DNA of 64,000 bases from Aradus depressus (Eukaryota > Arthropoda > Insecta > Hemiptera > Aradidae): NCBI GenBank assembly GCA_963662175.1, contig OY759225.1, positions 16,727,601 to 16,791,600 of the forward strand, written 5' to 3'. A program made the position numbers and the translations under genes. The notes beneath the pieces were generated by a model that saw only the letters and a list, made by a program, of their open reading frames with translations, did no database searches and was not told the DNA's origin. Shown piece by piece: positions 62,163 through 64,000 of this stretch; the stretch's first letter is position 1, and every line of letters starts with the position of its first letter.

Positions 62163-64000
62163 ATTCCTCGTTTCGCTCGCTTCTCAGCCTTTGTATGAGG
62201 TTCGCAGTGAAGGGATGCTCAGAGCTGATGATATCGCTCCTCTGAGGGTTGCCTTCGTTTCGCTCGCTTCTCAGCCTCTGTTGTAGTCTCTTCAGTTGAA
62301 GGAATGCTCAGAGTGATCGAAATCGCTCCCCTGAGGGTTGCCTGTTAGGAAGTAGTCGCTGAATCACAGGCAATGTGCGTCATCCCTCGTTTCGCTCGCT
62401 TCTTAGCCTCTGTTGAAGTCTCTTCAGTTGAAAGAATGCTCAGAGCGATCGATATCGCTCCACTGAGGGTTGCCTGTTAGGAAGTAGTCGCTGAATCACA
62501 GGCAATGTGCGCCATCCCTCGTTTCGCTCGCTTCTCAGGCTCTGTTGTAGTCTCTTTAGTTGAAGGAATGCTCAGAGCGATCGATATCGCTCCCCTGAGG
62601 GTTGCCTGTTAGGAAGTAGTCGCTGAATCACAGGCAATGTGCGTCATCCCTCGTTTCGCTCGCTTCTTAGCCTCTGTTGTAGTCTCTTCAGTTGAAAGAA
62701 TGCTCAGAGCGATCGATATCGCTCCACTAAGGGTTGCCTGTTAGGAAGTAGTCGCTGAATCACAGGCAATGTGCGCCATCCCTCGTTTCGCTCGCTTCTC
62801 AGGCTCTGTTGTAGTCTCTTTAGTTGAAGGAATGCTCAGAGCGATCGATATCGCTCCACTGAGGGTTGCCTGTTAGGAAGTAGTCGCTGAATCACAGGCA
62901 ATGTGCGCCATCCCTCGTTTCGCTCGCTTCTCAGGCTCTGTTGTAGTCTCTTTAGTTGAAGGAATGCTCAGAGCGATCGATATCGCTCCACTGAGGGTTA
63001 CCTGTTAGGAAGTAGTCGCTGAATCACAGGTAATGTGCGTCATCCCTCGTTTCGCTCGCTTCTCAGCCTCTGTTGTAGTCTCTTCAGTTGAAGGAATGCT
63101 CAGAGCGATCGATATCGCTCCACTGAGGGTTGCCTGTTAGGAAGTAGTCGCTGAATCACAGGCAATGTGCGTCATCCCTCGTTTCGCTCGCTTCTCAGCT
63201 TCTGTTGTAGTCTCTTCCGTTGAAGGAATGCTCAGAGCGATCGATATCGCTCCACTAAGGGTTGCCTGTTAGGAAGTAGTCGCTGAATCACAGGCAATGT
63301 GCGCCATCCCTCGTTTCGCTCGCTTCTCAGGCTCTGTTGTAGTCTCTTTAGTTGAAGGAATGCTCAGATTGATCGATATCGCTCCCCTGAGGGTTGCCTG
63401 TTAGGAAGTAGTCGCTGAATCACAGGCAATGTGCGTCATCCCTCGTTTCGCTCGCTTCTTAGCCTCTGTTGTAGTCTCTTCAGTTGAAAGAATGCTCAGA
63501 GCGATCGATATCGCTCCACTAAGGGTTGCCTGTTAGGAAGTAGTCGCTGAATCACAGGCAATGTGCGCCATCCCTCGTTTCGCTCGCTTCTCAGGCTCTG
63601 TTGTAGTCTCTTTAGTTGAAGGAATGCTCAGAGCGATCGATATCGCTCCACTGAGGGTTGCCTGTTAGGAAGTAGTCGCTGAACCACAGGCAATGTGCGT
63701 CATCCTTCGTTTCGCTCGCTTCTCAGACTCTGTTGTAGTCTCTTCAGTTGAAAGAATGCTCAGAGCGATCGATATCGCTCCACTGAGGGTTGCCTGTTAG
63801 GAAGTAGTCGCTGAATCACAGGCAATGTGCGCCATCCCTCGTTTCGCTTGCGCCTCAGCCTCTGTTGTAGTCTCTTTAGTTGAAGGAATGCTCAGAGCGA
63901 TCGATATCGCTCCCCTGAGGGTTGCCTGTTAGGAAGTAGTCGCTGAATCACAGGCAATGTGCGTCATCCCTCGTTTCGCTCGCTTCTTAGCCTCTGTTGA
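62163..64000. repeat. 132-bp satellite, runs off the window
   Basis: CCCTCGTTTCGCTCGC recurs at 62384, 62516, 62648, 62780, 62912, 63044, 63176, 63308, 63440, 63572, 63704, 63836 and 63968, always 132 bp apart. Two degenerate units (one shortened to about 88 bp) form the left edge. Two unit types, GCGTCAT..TTAGCC and GCGCCAT..CAGGC, alternate in much of the array. Each unit contains CTCAGAGCGAT-CGAT-ATCGCT..CTGAG and CCTGT..ACAGG, both able to fold as hairpins. Open frames here are by-products. Confidence 0.93.

Noticed and set aside
62163..64000. CRISPR-like regular array
   Set aside because: The 132-bp units are contiguous with no variable spacers, and the DNA is eukaryotic. It is a satellite.

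Overview
This is eukaryotic nuclear DNA, most likely from an arthropod and probably an insect. It is AT-rich and carries Penelope-like elements, jockey-, RTE- and RNase-H-type LINEs, mariner, hAT and pogo-like remnants, Helitrons, and a tRNA-derived SINE whose 3' tail is the arthropod telomere motif (CCTAA/TTAGG). Nothing looks bacterial or viral. Almost the whole window is layered transposon debris. The only candidates for host coding sequence are short GC-richer segments with splice signals on the + strand (16126-16348, 42894-43070, 51655-51798, 59828-60031). Their reading phases are mutually compatible, so the window may be largely intron of one unidentified host gene.

Layout. 45-13187: a very large Helitron-like element on the - strand. 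It has TC and CTAG ends, a 3' hairpin and A/T flanks. Its interior is a tandem array of about 645-bp monomers, locally a 1289-bp higher-order repeat. A rearranged, circularly permuted Penelope-like element (857-4246) interrupts it. 13.2-19.6 kb: a retroposon tail, a second PLE-type end, six SINE copies and a palindromic PLE end split by one SINE. 19.6-21.7 kb: a jockey 3' half, a perfect inverted repeat carrying two hammerhead-like motifs, and a 143-bp tandem repeat. 22.3-31.0 kb: a pogo-like MITE, LINE and mariner remnants, an RNase-H LINE fragment and SINEs. 31.0-34.2 kb: nested insertions (hAT MITE in Helitron fragment in PLE end) and two SINE types. 34.2-45.9 kb: dispersed repeats, a non-autonomous Helitron, a pogo-like MITE and a hAT remnant. 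45.9-49.1 kb: a young RTE-type LINE with 15-bp target duplication, then another MITE. 49.5-61.7 kb: SINEs, mariner, a GC-rich fold-back element, LINE fragments including a twin-primed one, a minisatellite and a candidate exon. 62.16 kb to the window end: a 132-bp satellite with internal hairpins that runs off the edge.

How the parts relate. PLE, LINE and SINE copies record successive insertions, and target duplications give their order in several places. The recurring theme is a structured motif, CTGANGA-T-stem-GAAA-palindrome, at the ends of several different PLE-like families. It resembles the hammerhead ribozymes described for Penelope-like elements. No complete cellular gene, rRNA or genuine tRNA gene was found.
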